Shown one piece after another: positions 31,954 through 40,175 of a stretch of DNA of 64,000 nt. This DNA is from an uncultured Collinsella sp. Lineage in GTDB: Bacteria > Actinomycetota > Coriobacteriia > Coriobacteriales > Coriobacteriaceae. Every line of letters starts with the position of its first letter. Positions within the stretch are counted from its first letter, which is position 1. The notes below the pieces were generated by a model. It was not told where the DNA came from. It made no database searches and worked only from the letters and a program-made list of their open reading frames with translations. The DNA lies in contig CABUAT010000005.1 of the NCBI GenBank assembly GCA_902489665.1, positions 20,819 to 84,818 on the forward strand, in the 5' to 3' direction. Made by a program: the position numbers and the translations under genes.

Positions 31954-32793
31954 ATGTATAAGATCCTGGAGAAGACGCAGTTCTCGGAGAAGGTGTTCAA
32001 GTTCCGCATCGAGGCGCCCGCAATCGCCAAGCATGCGCACGCTGGACAGTTCCTCATGGTCCGCGCCAACGAGACGGGCGAGCGCGTCCCGTTTACCCTG
32101 GCCGGCTGGAACGGTGACGAGGGCTGGGTCGAGTTCATCTTCATGGTGATCGGCAAGACCACCGAGATGCTTTCCACCTACGAGGCCGGCGAGTCGCTGC
32201 GCGACGTCGTGGGCCCGCTGGGCGTTCCCACCGAGATGGCCGAGGGCCCCTGCGCCGTCATTGGCGGCGGCGTCGGCCTGGCAATTGCCTTCCCGGTCGC
32301 CAAGCACCTGGTCGAGACCGGTCACGAAGTTCACGCCATCATGGGCGCCCGCACCAAGGACCTCCTGCTCATGGAGGACCAGTTCCGCGAGCTCCTCGAC
32401 GAGGACCACATCCACATCACCACTGACGACGGCTCCTACGGCGAGCAGGGCGTTGTCACCGCTCCGTTGGAGCGCCTGCTGCAGGACAAGGCCGTGAGCC
32501 AGGTCTTCTGCGTCGGCCCCGTTCCGATGATGAAGTTCTCGACCCTCACCGCCCAGAAATACGACACCCCCATCACCGCGTCCCTCAACCCCATCATGGT
32601 TGACGGCACCGGTATGTGCGGCTGCTGCCGCGTCGAGGTGGGCGGCGTGACCAAGTTCGCTTGCGTCGACGGCCCCGACTTCGATGCCACCCTGGTCGAC
32701 TGGGATGACCTTCGTGCCCGCCAGGCCGCTTACCGTTCCGAAGAGGGCGAGTCCCTCAAGGCCTATGAGGAAAAGAGCTGCGCATGCCACTAG
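31954..32793 (+). CDS. nfnA: NADH-dependent ferredoxin:NADP oxidoreductase subunit A (NfnA-like)
   Basis: 279 residues of the ferredoxin-NADP-reductase/PyrK fold. An FAD domain (GERVPFTLAGWNGDEGWVE) and an NAD domain (CAVIGGGVGLAIAFPVAKHL) are followed by a [2Fe-2S] cluster motif DGTGMCGCCRV ... FACVDGPDFD near the end. In the Nfn complex it oxidises NADH beside the bifurcating B subunit. The alternative reading is a sulfide dehydrogenase or the small partner of an archaeal-type glutamate synthase. The next gene overlaps its end by 10 bp and is the matching large subunit, which supports NfnAB. Ribosome site GAGAGGGG upstream of ATG. Confidence 0.85.
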   Translation: MYKILEKTQFSEKVFKFRIEAPAIAKHAHAGQFLMVRANETGERVPFTLAGWNGDEGWVEFIFMVIGKTTEMLSTYEAGESLRDVVGPLGVPTEMAEGPCAVIGGGVGLAIAFPVAKHLVETGHEVHAIMGARTKDLLLMEDQFRELLDEDHIHITTDDGSYGEQGVVTAPLERLLQDKAVSQVFCVGPVPMMKFSTLTAQKYDTPITASLNPIMVDGTGMCGCCRVEVGGVTKFACVDGPDFDATLVDWDDLRARQAAYRSEEGESLKAYEEKSCACH

Positions 32794-34193
32794 TTAACGG
32801 TCGTTTCGTTGCCGATATGAAGTCGCCCCGCACCCCCGATAACGAGGAGCCGGCTGCCGAGCGCGCCTGCGACTTCCGCCCCGTCGACAAGGGCTTCACC
32901 GAGGAGATGGCGCTGGCCGAGGCCGAGCGCTGCCTCAACTGCAAGAAGCCGTTCTGTGTTGAGGGCTGCCCCGTCAACATCAACATCCCCCGCTTTATCG
33001 AGCAGATCCGCGCGAAGGACTTCGGCGGCGCTCTCGATACCATCCGCGAGGACTCCATGCTTCCCGCCATCTGCGGCCGTGTCTGCCCGCAGGAGAACCA
33101 GTGCGAGGGCAAGTGCATCCGTGGTAAAAAGTCCGAGCCCGTGGCCATCGGCCAGCTCGAGCGCTTCCTGGGTGATCGCCCCGAGCTCGCCTCCACGCCC
33201 AAGATGGCCCCCAAGAACGGCAAGAAGGTCGCCGTCGTCGGCTCCGGCCCGTCCGGCATCACCTGCGCCGGCGAGCTCGCCCGTAACGGCTTTGACGTTA
33301 CCGTCTTCGAGGCCTTCTTCACCGGCGGCGGCGTGCTGGTCTACGGCATCCCCGAGTTCCGTCTGCCCAAGGCGGTCGTCAAGCGCGAGATTGACGGCCT
33401 GGAGGACATGGGCGTCAAGTTTGAGTACAACTCCGTCGTGGGCAACATGGCCACGGCCGAGGAGCTGTTCGAGCAGGGCTTCGACGCCATCTACGTGGCG
33501 ACCGGCGCTGGCCTGCCCAAGTTCCTCAACGTCCCCGGCGAGAACCTGCCCAACGTCTTCTTCGCGAACGAGTACCTCACCCGCGTGAACCTGATGAAGG
33601 CCAACAAGTTCCCCGAGTACGACACCCCCACCAAGCACGGCAAGAACGTCGTTGTCTTTGGTGGCGGCAACGTGGCTATGGACGCCGTCCGTACCGCCAA
33701 GCGCCTGGGCGCCGAGCACGCCATCATCGCCTACCGCCGTACCGAGGACGAGATGCCCTGCCGTCGCGCCGAGCTGCACCACGCTAAGGCCGAGGGCGTC
33801 GAGGTTCTGCCGCTCGTCTCCCCGCTCGAGTTTGTCGCTGGCGAGGACGGCTCCGTGTGCGCCGTCAAGGTCCAGAAGATGGAGCTCGGCGAGCCCGACG
33901 AGTCCGGCCGTCGTCGCCCGGTGCCCATCGAGGGCGCCATCGAGGAGATTCCCTGCGACGTCGCAATCTCGGCTATCGGCACCAACGCCAACCCCTTCGC
34001 TGCCAAGATCGGCGGCAAGATGGAGCTCAACAAGTGGGGCTACATCGTTGCCGACGAGGAGACCGGCCAGACCACCGATCCCCGCATCTGGGCCGGCGGC
34101 GACATCGTCACCGGTGCTGCTACGGTCATTCTGGCGATGGGCGCCGGCAAGAAGGCCGCCGCTTCCATCACCAAGAGCCTGCTGGGCGAGTAA
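32784..34193 (+). CDS. nfnB: NADP-dependent electron-bifurcating oxidoreductase subunit B (NfnB / GltD-like)
   Basis: 469 residues. An N-terminal domain carries two [4Fe-4S] clusters: CLNCKKPFCVEGCPVNINIP (about 52-71) and ICGRVCPQENQCEGKC (about 93-108). The FAD domain has VAVVGSGPSGITCAGELA. The NADPH domain has VVVFGGGNVAMDAVRTAKRLG. The end WAGGDIVTGAATVILAMGAGKKAA is typical of the family. This is the GltD/NfnB fold. With no glutamate synthase large subunit nearby and an NfnA gene overlapping by 10 bp, electron bifurcation between NADPH, NADH and ferredoxin is the likelier role. Ferredoxin would link it to the Ech hydrogenase in the same window. A strong terminator follows. Confidence 0.87.
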   Translation: MPLVNGRFVADMKSPRTPDNEEPAAERACDFRPVDKGFTEEMALAEAERCLNCKKPFCVEGCPVNINIPRFIEQIRAKDFGGALDTIREDSMLPAICGRVCPQENQCEGKCIRGKKSEPVAIGQLERFLGDRPELASTPKMAPKNGKKVAVVGSGPSGITCAGELARNGFDVTVFEAFFTGGGVLVYGIPEFRLPKAVVKREIDGLEDMGVKFEYNSVVGNMATAEELFEQGFDAIYVATGAGLPKFLNVPGENLPNVFFANEYLTRVNLMKANKFPEYDTPTKHGKNVVVFGGGNVAMDAVRTAKRLGAEHAIIAYRRTEDEMPCRRAELHHAKAEGVEVLPLVSPLEFVAGEDGSVCAVKVQKMELGEPDESGRRRPVPIEGAIEEIPCDVAISAIGTNANPFAAKIGGKMELNKWGYIVADEETGQTTDPRIWAGGDIVTGAATVILAMGAGKKAAASITKSLLGE

Positions 34194-34221
34194 TCACCTG
34201 CAGCGCTAGCCACCAAACGGC

Positions 34222-34260
34222 AAAGTCCCCGTCGAGCACACGCCCGGCGGGGACTTTTTT
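34222..34260 (+). terminator. Terminator of nfnAB
   Basis: AAAGTCCCCGTCG pairs with CGGCGGGGACTTT around a short loop, followed by a T-run. It lies 29 bp after the stop codon. Confidence 0.92.
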
Positions 34261-34276
34261 CTATGCCAGTCGACCG

Positions 34277-34312
34277 ACCACCACAAAGGTGCCTGTGCCC
34301 CTTTGTGGTGGT
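34277..34312. repeat. REP-like hairpin E12 (GTGGTGGT arms)
   Basis: ACCACCACAAAGG and its perfect complement CCTTTGTGGTGGT flank the loop TGCCTGTGCC. The loop resembles the CTGTCCC word in the other short hairpins listed in this region. Confidence 0.7.
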
Positions 34313-34328
34313 TCTCGCTCGGCTGCGG

Positions 34329-34952
34329 TTAGCCCTCGAGCTGTGCCAGCTTGTAGCGGTAGGCCGCCGCGATGACGTCTTTGCAGCCCTCGCGGCCCAG
34401 CTTAGCGCGGTTGACGACGATGTCCTTACCGCTCGTCATCTTCCACTTTCCGGCGCTATAGCGCTTATAGAACGCCTCGCGCGCCTTCTGCTGCTGCTTG
34501 ACCAGCTTGGCGCCTTTCTTTTTGTTAAGTCCGCGCTTCTTGCGCACGATTTCGACGCGGTCCTCAAAGGGTGCGGTCACCAACACGGCAATGTGGTTGG
34601 GGTTGTTACGCAGCAGGTAATCGGACAGACGGCCTTCGATAATGCAGCTCTCGGTCTCGCCCAGGTCCAAAATCACCTGGCTCATCTTTTGGAACAACTT
34701 ATCCGAGTACGAGCGCGCGTCGTAGCGGTCGGGCAAAAACGCCATGTTCTCCACAGCCAGGCGCTCGTCGTAGGCGGCCATCTTATCGAGCGACTCGCCC
34801 GTGCGCAGCGACGCACGCACCAGCAGCTCGTTGTCATACAGCGGAATCCCCAACTCGTCGGCAAGCATGCGACCAATCTCGTGGCCCTCGGCGCCAAAGT
34901 CGCGCGCGATGGTAATGACCACAGGATTCTTCTTATTCTCCAGATCGCTCAT
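34329..34952 (-). CDS. Cytidylate kinase-like P-loop protein
   Basis: 207 residues. It belongs to the cytidylate-kinase-like family often found in gut bacteria. The N-terminus VVITIARDFGAEGHEIGRMLADEL replaces the canonical GxxGxGKS loop by a degenerate one (ARDFGAEGHEIG). CIIEGRLSDYLLRNNPNHIAVLVTAPFEDRVEIV follows the kinase fold, with LID-like basic residues KKRGLNKKKGAK. The physiological substrate is unknown. It is the last gene in the minus-strand cluster with the amino acid ABC importer, 48 bp after a permease gene, with a REP-like hairpin in between. The start at 34952 has AAAGGA seven bases upstream; the longer open frame passes through the hairpin. Confidence 0.75.
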   Translation of the reverse strand: MSDLENKKNPVVITIARDFGAEGHEIGRMLADELGIPLYDNELLVRASLRTGESLDKMAAYDERLAVENMAFLPDRYDARSYSDKLFQKMSQVILDLGETESCIIEGRLSDYLLRNNPNHIAVLVTAPFEDRVEIVRKKRGLNKKKGAKLVKQQQKAREAFYKRYSAGKWKMTSGKDIVVNRAKLGREGCKDVIAAAYRYKLAQLEG

Positions 34953-34968
34953 CGCGATTCCTTTCTCT

Positions 34969-34999
34969 ATGTGACAAAGGGGCTGTCCCTTTGCCACAT
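34969..34999. repeat. REP-like hairpin E13 (ATGTGACAAAGGG arms)
   Basis: ATGTGACAAAGGG and its near-perfect complement CCCTTTGCCACAT flank a GCTGT loop. The word GGGGCTGTCCC is shared in style with other hairpins here. It lies between the ABC permease and the kinase-like gene and could reduce read-through. Confidence 0.7.
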
Positions 35000-35000
35000 T

Positions 35001-35639
35001 CTACGCTGCCACCATTCGCCTCTGATATGCGCGAACCAGCAGCGAGATACCAAAGTTGAGCACAAAGTACATCGCAAACACCAGGCCGTAGAGCATAAGC
35101 ACCTGCGACAGGTCGATCGCGTGAGCCATCACAACGTTTGCCGTGTACATGAGCTCGGCCACGTTAATGCCCGAAAGATACGAGCTGTCCTTGATGACGG
35201 TCGTGCACTGGCTAAACAGCGCCGGGATGATCGTCTTAAACGTCTGCGGCAGAATGATGTAGCGCATGGTGGCAAAGAAGCCGAAGCCCTGGCTCTGCGC
35301 TGCCTCAAACTGGCCGCGCGGAATCGAGTTGAGGCCACCGCGCACAATCTCGGCCATAACAGCGCTGGTAAACAGCGTAAAGGCGATGGTCGAAATCACA
35401 ATGTCCAAACCCTGCACCGTAAAGTAGATAAACAGGATCCACAGCAGGTTCGGCGTGCAACGGAACAGCTCGATATAGGCGCTCACCAAAATACGGAACG
35501 GGCGGGGCGCATAGCTCTTAACGAGTGCCAGCACCGTGCCAAAGATGAGCGAGAAAAAGATCGACAGCGCCGAGATCTCGATCGTCTTAACAAAGCCGCC
35601 CCAAATGTAGAGCAGGTTGGTCGCGTTGAAGATTTCCAT
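35001..35639 (-). CDS. Amino acid ABC transporter permease (HisMQ/GlnP family), second permease
   Basis: 212 residues with about five membrane helices. The EAA-type loop that docks the ATPase is ARGGLNSIPRGQFEAAQSQGFG-like (residues 103-124; visible parts GGLNSIPRGQFEAAQSQG). It forms the membrane channel with the neighbouring permease (3 bp upstream gap). The pair is fed by the substrate-binding lipoprotein and driven by the GlnQ-type ATPase of the same operon. The exact polar amino acid is not evident. Confidence 0.9.
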   Translation of the reverse strand: MEIFNATNLLYIWGGFVKTIEISALSIFFSLIFGTVLALVKSYAPRPFRILVSAYIELFRCTPNLLWILFIYFTVQGLDIVISTIAFTLFTSAVMAEIVRGGLNSIPRGQFEAAQSQGFGFFATMRYIILPQTFKTIIPALFSQCTTVIKDSSYLSGINVAELMYTANVVMAHAIDLSQVLMLYGLVFAMYFVLNFGISLLVRAYQRRMVAA

Positions 35640-35642
35640 GCG

Positions 35643-36389
35643 CTAGGCCTCCTCTACGTTGTCGAGCCCCAGCTCGGCCAGGCTCACGCCGCGCGGACGC
35701 TCCTTGGAGCGGCGCTCGAGCCACTGCACCAGCATGGCGAGCGGAAAGCAGATGATGAAGTACATAAGGCAGCAGACGATGTATCCCTGCAGGTAACCGT
35801 ACAGACTCACAAAGTTGTCGGAACGGTACATGAGGTCGCCGCCGGCCACAAGTGCCAGCACCGACGTGTTCTTGACCAGGTTGAGCGCCTGGTTACACAG
35901 CGGCGGCAGAATGATCTTGAATGTCTGGGGCAACACGATGTACCAGTACGCCTGCGCACGGGTGAAGCCCTGGCTCTGGGCCGCCTCCATCTGACCGCGC
36001 GGAACCGCCTCGATGCCAGTGCGGATGACCTCGGAAATGTAGGCCGCGTGATACAGGCCCACACCCAAGAAGCCCAACACGAACGGCGCGATGCGCACCG
36101 GCTGGTCGGAACCGGTTATGGCCTGCAAAAACTGCGGACCGGCCATGTACATAAAGAGCACCTGCACGGGCAACGGGGTGTTCTGGTAAAACTCCACGTA
36201 CACGCGGCTTATGGCGCGCAGCACGCGCGAGCGAGTGGTAGAGAACACGCCCAGCAGCGTGCCCAGCACCAGCGACAGCAGCAGACCGGCAACGACCACC
36301 TGCAGCGTCACGCCAAAGCCCTCCCAGAAGGGCCCCATGTTTTGAAATGTCGTCGACCAACGGTCGGCGTCAAATAATCCTTCGAGCAT
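35643..36389 (-). CDS. Amino acid ABC transporter permease (HisMQ/GlnP family), first permease
   Basis: 248 residues, about five membrane helices, with the coupling-loop sequence EAVPRGQMEAAQSQGF (about residues 120-135). Start MLEGLFDADRW at 36389 is chosen because AAGGAAGG lies seven bases upstream; the frame could start 11 codons earlier. It lies 25 bp after the binding-protein gene and 3 bp before the second permease. The charged C-terminal tail RRSKERPRGVSLAELGLD is cytoplasmic by the usual topology. Confidence 0.9.
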   Translation of the reverse strand: MLEGLFDADRWSTTFQNMGPFWEGFGVTLQVVVAGLLLSLVLGTLLGVFSTTRSRVLRAISRVYVEFYQNTPLPVQVLFMYMAGPQFLQAITGSDQPVRIAPFVLGFLGVGLYHAAYISEVIRTGIEAVPRGQMEAAQSQGFTRAQAYWYIVLPQTFKIILPPLCNQALNLVKNTSVLALVAGGDLMYRSDNFVSLYGYLQGYIVCCLMYFIICFPLAMLVQWLERRSKERPRGVSLAELGLDNVEEA

Positions 36390-36414
36390 TTGATTCCTTC
36401 CTTGGACGATGCGC

Positions 36415-37293
36415 CTATACAAGACCCCAGGTCTTGACCTCTTGGTCGAGCCAGCCGTCGGCCAGGCGATCGCAAATCACCTGATCGACCACGGCCGAAA
36501 GGTCGCAGCCCTTCTTGGTCGCCACGCCGTAGCCCTGCTCGCCAAACTTGACCTCGGGCTGCAGCAGCTCAACGGTCTCGTTCATGTAACCGGCCAGCGT
36601 GGAGCGGTCCATGGCAAAGACGTCGATATTGCCGGCGTCGAGCGAACTCTTGATGATGGGGTAGCCGCTAAAGGCCCTAAACTCGGGCTTGCAGCTAAAG
36701 CCGTTGTCCTTGATCATCTGCTCGATCAGGCCCTGCGTGGTGGCACCCTGGCTCACGCCAATGACCTTGCCGTCCAAGTCCTCAATCGAGGTAAAGCCCG
36801 AACGCTTCTTGACCATGAGTCCCACGTAGTCGGTACGGTACGGCGTCGAGAAATCCCAGCTCTTCTTGCGCTCGTCGGTGATGGTGTAGGTCGCCGCAAC
36901 CACATCGAGCTGGCCGTTATCGATCAGCGGGCCGCGCGTCTTGGGCGTTACATCGGTAAACTCGACAAGCTCCTGGGCGCGGGCATCCTTGTAGCTCACG
37001 CCAAAGACGGCAGCGGCGATCTGGTAGCACAAATCGACTTCCATGCCCTCAAAGCGGCCCTTGGCGGTGTCGTAATAGCCATAGCCGGGAACGTCCTTCT
37101 TAACGCCGGCATTTAGATGGCCACGCGACTTGATGGCCGCAAGCTTGGACCCCTTGTCGGAGCCCTCGCCGCTGGTGGAGTTGCCGCAACCGGTAAGCGC
37201 GGTCCCCGTCAGCGCAAGCATACCGGCGCCCGCCAGCTGCAAAAAGTGACGGCGCGACACGGCCGCCCTCGTCATATCCGTCATGTCCATCAC
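36415..37293 (-). CDS. Amino acid ABC transporter substrate-binding lipoprotein
   Basis: 292 residues of the periplasmic amino-acid-binding family (SBP_bac_3). The N-terminus combines a twin-arginine-like SRRHFLQLAGAGMLALTG with a lipobox LTGC at about residue 36, so it is probably lipid-anchored and may use the Tat route. The ligand domain shows GYGYYDTAKGRFEGMEVDLC, VVAATYTITDERKKSWDFSTPY and DVFAMDRSTLAGYM. Five bp separate it from the ATPase gene upstream. The ligand could be Glu, Gln, Asp or His; the sequence motifs do not decide. Confidence 0.9.
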   Translation of the reverse strand: MMDMTDMTRAAVSRRHFLQLAGAGMLALTGTALTGCGNSTSGEGSDKGSKLAAIKSRGHLNAGVKKDVPGYGYYDTAKGRFEGMEVDLCYQIAAAVFGVSYKDARAQELVEFTDVTPKTRGPLIDNGQLDVVAATYTITDERKKSWDFSTPYRTDYVGLMVKKRSGFTSIEDLDGKVIGVSQGATTQGLIEQMIKDNGFSCKPEFRAFSGYPIIKSSLDAGNIDVFAMDRSTLAGYMNETVELLQPEVKFGEQGYGVATKKGCDLSAVVDQVICDRLADGWLDQEVKTWGLV

Positions 37294-37298
37294 CGCGC

Positions 37299-38030
37299 CT
37301 AGTGCAGAATCTTGGACAGGAACTCGCGGCAGCGCGGGTTCTCGGGGTTATCGAAGAAGTGCTCGGGCGTGCCCTCCTCCAGGATGCGGCCGTCCTCCAT
37401 AAATATGACGCGGTCGGCCACCTGGCGCGCAAAGCCCATCTCGTGCGTCACGCAGATCATGGTGATGTCCTCCTGCGCGAGCTCAATCATAACGTCCAGA
37501 ACCTCTTGGACCATCTCGGGGTCGAGCGCCGAGGTCGGTTCGTCAAACAGGATGATGGGCTGCTTGGTGCACAGGGCACGGGCGATGGCGATGCGTTGCT
37601 GCTGACCGCCCGAGAGATTCTGCGGATACTCGCCGGCCTTATGCGCCATGCCAACGCGCTTGAGCGCGGCGATGGCGACCTCGGTCGCCTCCTCCTTGCT
37701 CTTCTTTTGCAGCTTGATGGGCGCGAGCGTCAGGTTGCCGAGCACCGTCATGTTGGGATACAGGTTGAACTGCTGAAACACCATGGAGCTATACTTGCGA
37801 GCCATCTCCAGGTGGTTCTTTTTGGTGAGCGGTGTACCGTCGATGACGACCTCGCCCGACGTGGGCTCCTCCAGATAATCGACGCAACGGATGAGCGTCG
37901 ACTTACCCGAGCCGGAAGGCCCGATCATTACGAGCTTCTCGCCGCGCTTGACGGTGAGATTGATATCTTTGAGCACATGCAGGTCGCCAAAGTACTTGTT
38001 GAGATGGTTGATCTCGATCATGTCTGCCAT
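37299..38030 (-). CDS. Polar amino acid ABC transporter ATP-binding protein (GlnQ-like)
   Basis: 243 residues, normal for GlnQ/HisP. Walker A GPSGSGKST (about 38-46), Q-loop in VFQQFNLYPNMTVLGN, signature LSGGQQQRIAIARAL, Walker B IILFDEPTSALDPE and the switch His in MICVTHEMGFARQ are all intact. It is the first gene of the operon ATPase, binding protein, permease, permease, kinase-like. GGAAGGGAC precedes the ATG. A TACAAT box near 38066-38071 on the minus strand could be the -10 element. Confidence 0.94.
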   Translation of the reverse strand: MADMIEINHLNKYFGDLHVLKDINLTVKRGEKLVMIGPSGSGKSTLIRCVDYLEEPTSGEVVIDGTPLTKKNHLEMARKYSSMVFQQFNLYPNMTVLGNLTLAPIKLQKKSKEEATEVAIAALKRVGMAHKAGEYPQNLSGGQQQRIAIARALCTKQPIILFDEPTSALDPEMVQEVLDVMIELAQEDITMICVTHEMGFARQVADRVIFMEDGRILEEGTPEHFFDNPENPRCREFLSKILH

Positions 38031-38142
38031 GAATGTCCCTTCCCTGCGTTTACACGAGTTGAACTATTGTACGGAAAGAATCACGTTTCCGCAGCCCACA
38101 CTACATTCCCGTAAAGAACCCGCAACCTTCCACCTGCTCGTT

Positions 38143-38217
38143 GGCACTCATTGGGGACAGACTTAAATGAGTACCTGCTCATTGGGCACTCATTTAAGTC
38201 TGTCCCCAATGAGTGCC
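38143..38217. repeat. Long perfect palindrome E11 with GGGGACAG word
   Basis: 30-bp arms with no mismatch: left 38143-38172 starts GGCACTCATTGGGGACAG, right 38188-38217 is its exact complement. The loop is 15 nt. The end words ACTCATT also repeat within the arm. It sits between the amino acid importer and yqeY. Confidence 0.85.
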
Positions 38218-38225
38218 CGGCCAGC

Positions 38226-38259
38226 AAAAAGGGGCGCGACCATGACGGCCACGCCCCCT
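38226..38259 (-). terminator. Terminator of yqeY
   Basis: On the minus strand, GGGGCGTGGCC pairs with GGTCGCGCCCC around a short loop and is followed by TTTTTG. It lies 28 bp after the stop codon. Confidence 0.85.
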
Positions 38260-38286
38260 CAACATCAACTATGTACCGCTCGGCCC

Positions 38287-38730
38287 CTACGCGAGCTTGG
38301 CGCCGACGATCTTTGCCGCGGCCGGCTTATCGAAGTTGCCGCCGGTGGCCTTGCCGAGTGCACCCATAACCTGGCCCATCTGCTTCTTGGACGTGGCACC
38401 CAGCTCGGCGATAACCTGCTCGATCAGGGCCTCGAGCTCCTCACCCGAAACCTGCGCGGGCAGCAGGCTCTCCAGAATCTTGACCTGCTCGGTCAGGTTG
38501 TCGGTACGCTCCTGGTCGGTGCCGGCCTTGATGGACATCTCCAGCGTCTCGCTCGTCTGCTTAATCAGACGCTTGATCATGCTGTTGACGTCTTCCTCGG
38601 TCACGTCGCGGCGCTCGTTAACCTCGATATTCTTCACCTCGGCCTTGACCTGGCGAATGATGGACAGGCGAACCTTGTCCTTGGCCTTCATGGCCGCGAT
38701 CATTTCCTTCTGCAGCTCTTCGTTGGTCAT
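38287..38730 (-). CDS. yqeY: GatB/YqeY-domain protein
   Basis: 147 residues, the usual YqeY length. The helical C-terminal region (LESLLPAQVSGEELEALIE then GATSKKQMGQVMGALGKATGG) matches the tRNA-binding tail domain of GatB. The N-terminal helices contain MKAKDKVRLSIIRQVKAEVKN. Its biochemical role is not settled; a link to tRNA-dependent amidation is assumed from homology. The ATG at 38730 is chosen because AGGAGG lies eight bases upstream; a TTG two codons earlier is too close to it. Confidence 0.9.
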   Translation of the reverse strand: MTNEELQKEMIAAMKAKDKVRLSIIRQVKAEVKNIEVNERRDVTEEDVNSMIKRLIKQTSETLEMSIKAGTDQERTDNLTEQVKILESLLPAQVSGEELEALIEQVIAELGATSKKQMGQVMGALGKATGGNFDKPAAAKIVGAKLA

Positions 38731-38784
38731 CTGCAAATCCTCCTCAATAGCGTGGGCGGCACTCGCACGGGTACCGCCCCATGA

Positions 38785-40005
38785 TTACTCAGTTGTCGAC
38801 GCGTCATCGGTCGAACTCTTGGTGACACCCTTCAGGCTCACGTTGTACGGCACGTCCTTGGGCATGGGGTTAACGGTGATGTCGGCGTCCTTCTTGTACT
38901 GCTCCAGCCACTCGCTGTACGCAGTGCTTGCCGCCTGCGTCTTCACCACGTTGGAGACGTACTTCTTGATGTCCTTGGGCACCTGCTTAATGTCATCGAC
39001 CTGATTATCGACATGGAAGTAGTCGGTGCACTTGATGATGTGGTAACCATAGGTCGACTCGACGACGTCGCTCACATCGCCCTTGTTGAGCCCCTCGAGC
39101 GCCGCCTGGTAGCTGTCGACGAAGGTGGTGAGCTTGTCCCAGCCCACATCGCCCTTCTTATCCTTGGAGCCGGTATCGTCGGAGTACTGCTTCACGGCGT
39201 CCTCAAAGCTCAGCTCGCCGGAGTTGATCTTGTCCAGGCACTCCTGCGCCTTGGCCTTGGCGGCGGCCTTGTCCTCGTCGGAAGCGTCGGAATCGACCTT
39301 GATCAGAATATTCGACGAGCGACGAGCGTCATTGTAGTTGGACAGGTTCTCGTTGATGTAATCGACAATCTCGCTGTCCTTGGGCTTGCTCGTGGGTGCT
39401 ACCGCATCCTTGAGTTTCTGCTGCGCCAGGCTCTCCTTGAGCGAGTCCTTGTAGGTGTCCTCGTTGTAGCCATAGGTCTTAAGCGTCTTCTTAAAAGCCT
39501 TGGCGCCGCCGGCACTCTTGCAGGCGTCCTTCCAGGCCTTCTCGACCTCCTCGTCCGAGACAGTCACGCCGTTTTCCTTCTGCGCTTGCTGAAGCAGAAT
39601 CTGCTGCGTGTAGGAGTCGATGAGCTGCTTGCGATACTTCTTGGGCGTGAGGTCGTTATCGACCAGGTACTGCGCCCAGTCCTTGTCCTTGGTGTAGCCG
39701 TAGGACGTACGCATGCTCATGATCTGCTTGGTCACGGTGTCCTCGGTGAGGTTGGTGCCGTTGATAGTAGCAGCAACACCGCCAGTCAGCTTGTAGCCCG
39801 AGGTGTCCTCAGCCTGCGACATAAGGCCGGAGCACGCCATCGCCGAGACGGAAAGCAGCATCGCCAGCACGCCGATGACCACCAGAACGATCTTGACGGT
39901 CTTAGACACGTACGTCTTGCGCTGCTTCTTGCGAGAGCTGGAGGCAGCGCGAGCCTGCTGCTCGGGCGTCGGCGCGGCCTCGGAGTTCTTTTTCTTGTTT
40001 GCCAT
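38785..40005 (-). CDS. Parvulin-type peptidyl-prolyl isomerase, membrane-anchored foldase (PrsA/SurA-like)
   Basis: 406 residues. A basic N-terminal stretch (RKKQRKTYVSKTV) precedes one hydrophobic segment (VKIVLVVIGVLAMLLSVSAM) ending in AMACSG, which may be a lipobox-like site. A SurA N-like helical region follows (ATINGTNLTEDTVTKQIM; KYRKQLIDSYTQQILLQQAQ). The parvulin domain lies at about residues 225-335, with RRSSNILIKVDSD, FEDAVKQYSDDTGSKDKKGDVGW and STYGYHIIKCTDYF. It should assist folding of secreted proteins outside the membrane, possibly including the giant adhesin. The start at 40005 has AAAGG upstream; the longer frame enters a repeat region. Confidence 0.88.
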   Translation of the reverse strand: MANKKKNSEAAPTPEQQARAASSSRKKQRKTYVSKTVKIVLVVIGVLAMLLSVSAMACSGLMSQAEDTSGYKLTGGVAATINGTNLTEDTVTKQIMSMRTSYGYTKDKDWAQYLVDNDLTPKKYRKQLIDSYTQQILLQQAQKENGVTVSDEEVEKAWKDACKSAGGAKAFKKTLKTYGYNEDTYKDSLKESLAQQKLKDAVAPTSKPKDSEIVDYINENLSNYNDARRSSNILIKVDSDASDEDKAAAKAKAQECLDKINSGELSFEDAVKQYSDDTGSKDKKGDVGWDKLTTFVDSYQAALEGLNKGDVSDVVESTYGYHIIKCTDYFHVDNQVDDIKQVPKDIKKYVSNVVKTQAASTAYSEWLEQYKKDADITVNPMPKDVPYNVSLKGVTKSSTDDASTTE

Positions 40006-40071
40006 AGTTGGCCTTTCGCATAACGAATCGAACAAACGCCATTGTGTCACAACGCGGCCCCCGCGGCACGC

Positions 40072-40164
40072 TTGGTGCATTGGGGACAGGTTAATCTGCA
40101 CCATTTTGGTGCAAAGGGGACAGCTCTGGCAGCCGGCAGTTAGGGACAGTCCCCAAGTGCCGGC
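40072..40164. repeat. REP-like hairpin cluster E14 (GGGGACAG words)
   Basis: First, TGGTGCA ... TGCACCA hairpins around TTGGGGACAGGTTAATC, followed by a second TGGTGCA with AAGGGGACAG (40073-40122). Then the hairpin GCCGGCAGTTAGGGACA / GTCCCCAAGTGCCGGC at 40132-40164. It sits between the foldase gene and the PTS gene. Confidence 0.7.
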
Positions 40165-40175
40165 TCAGCCCCACC

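Noticed and set aside
31618..32790. Minus-strand reading frame of 390 codons opposite nfnA
   Set aside because: Antisense of a gene with clear FAD, NAD and [2Fe-2S] motifs.
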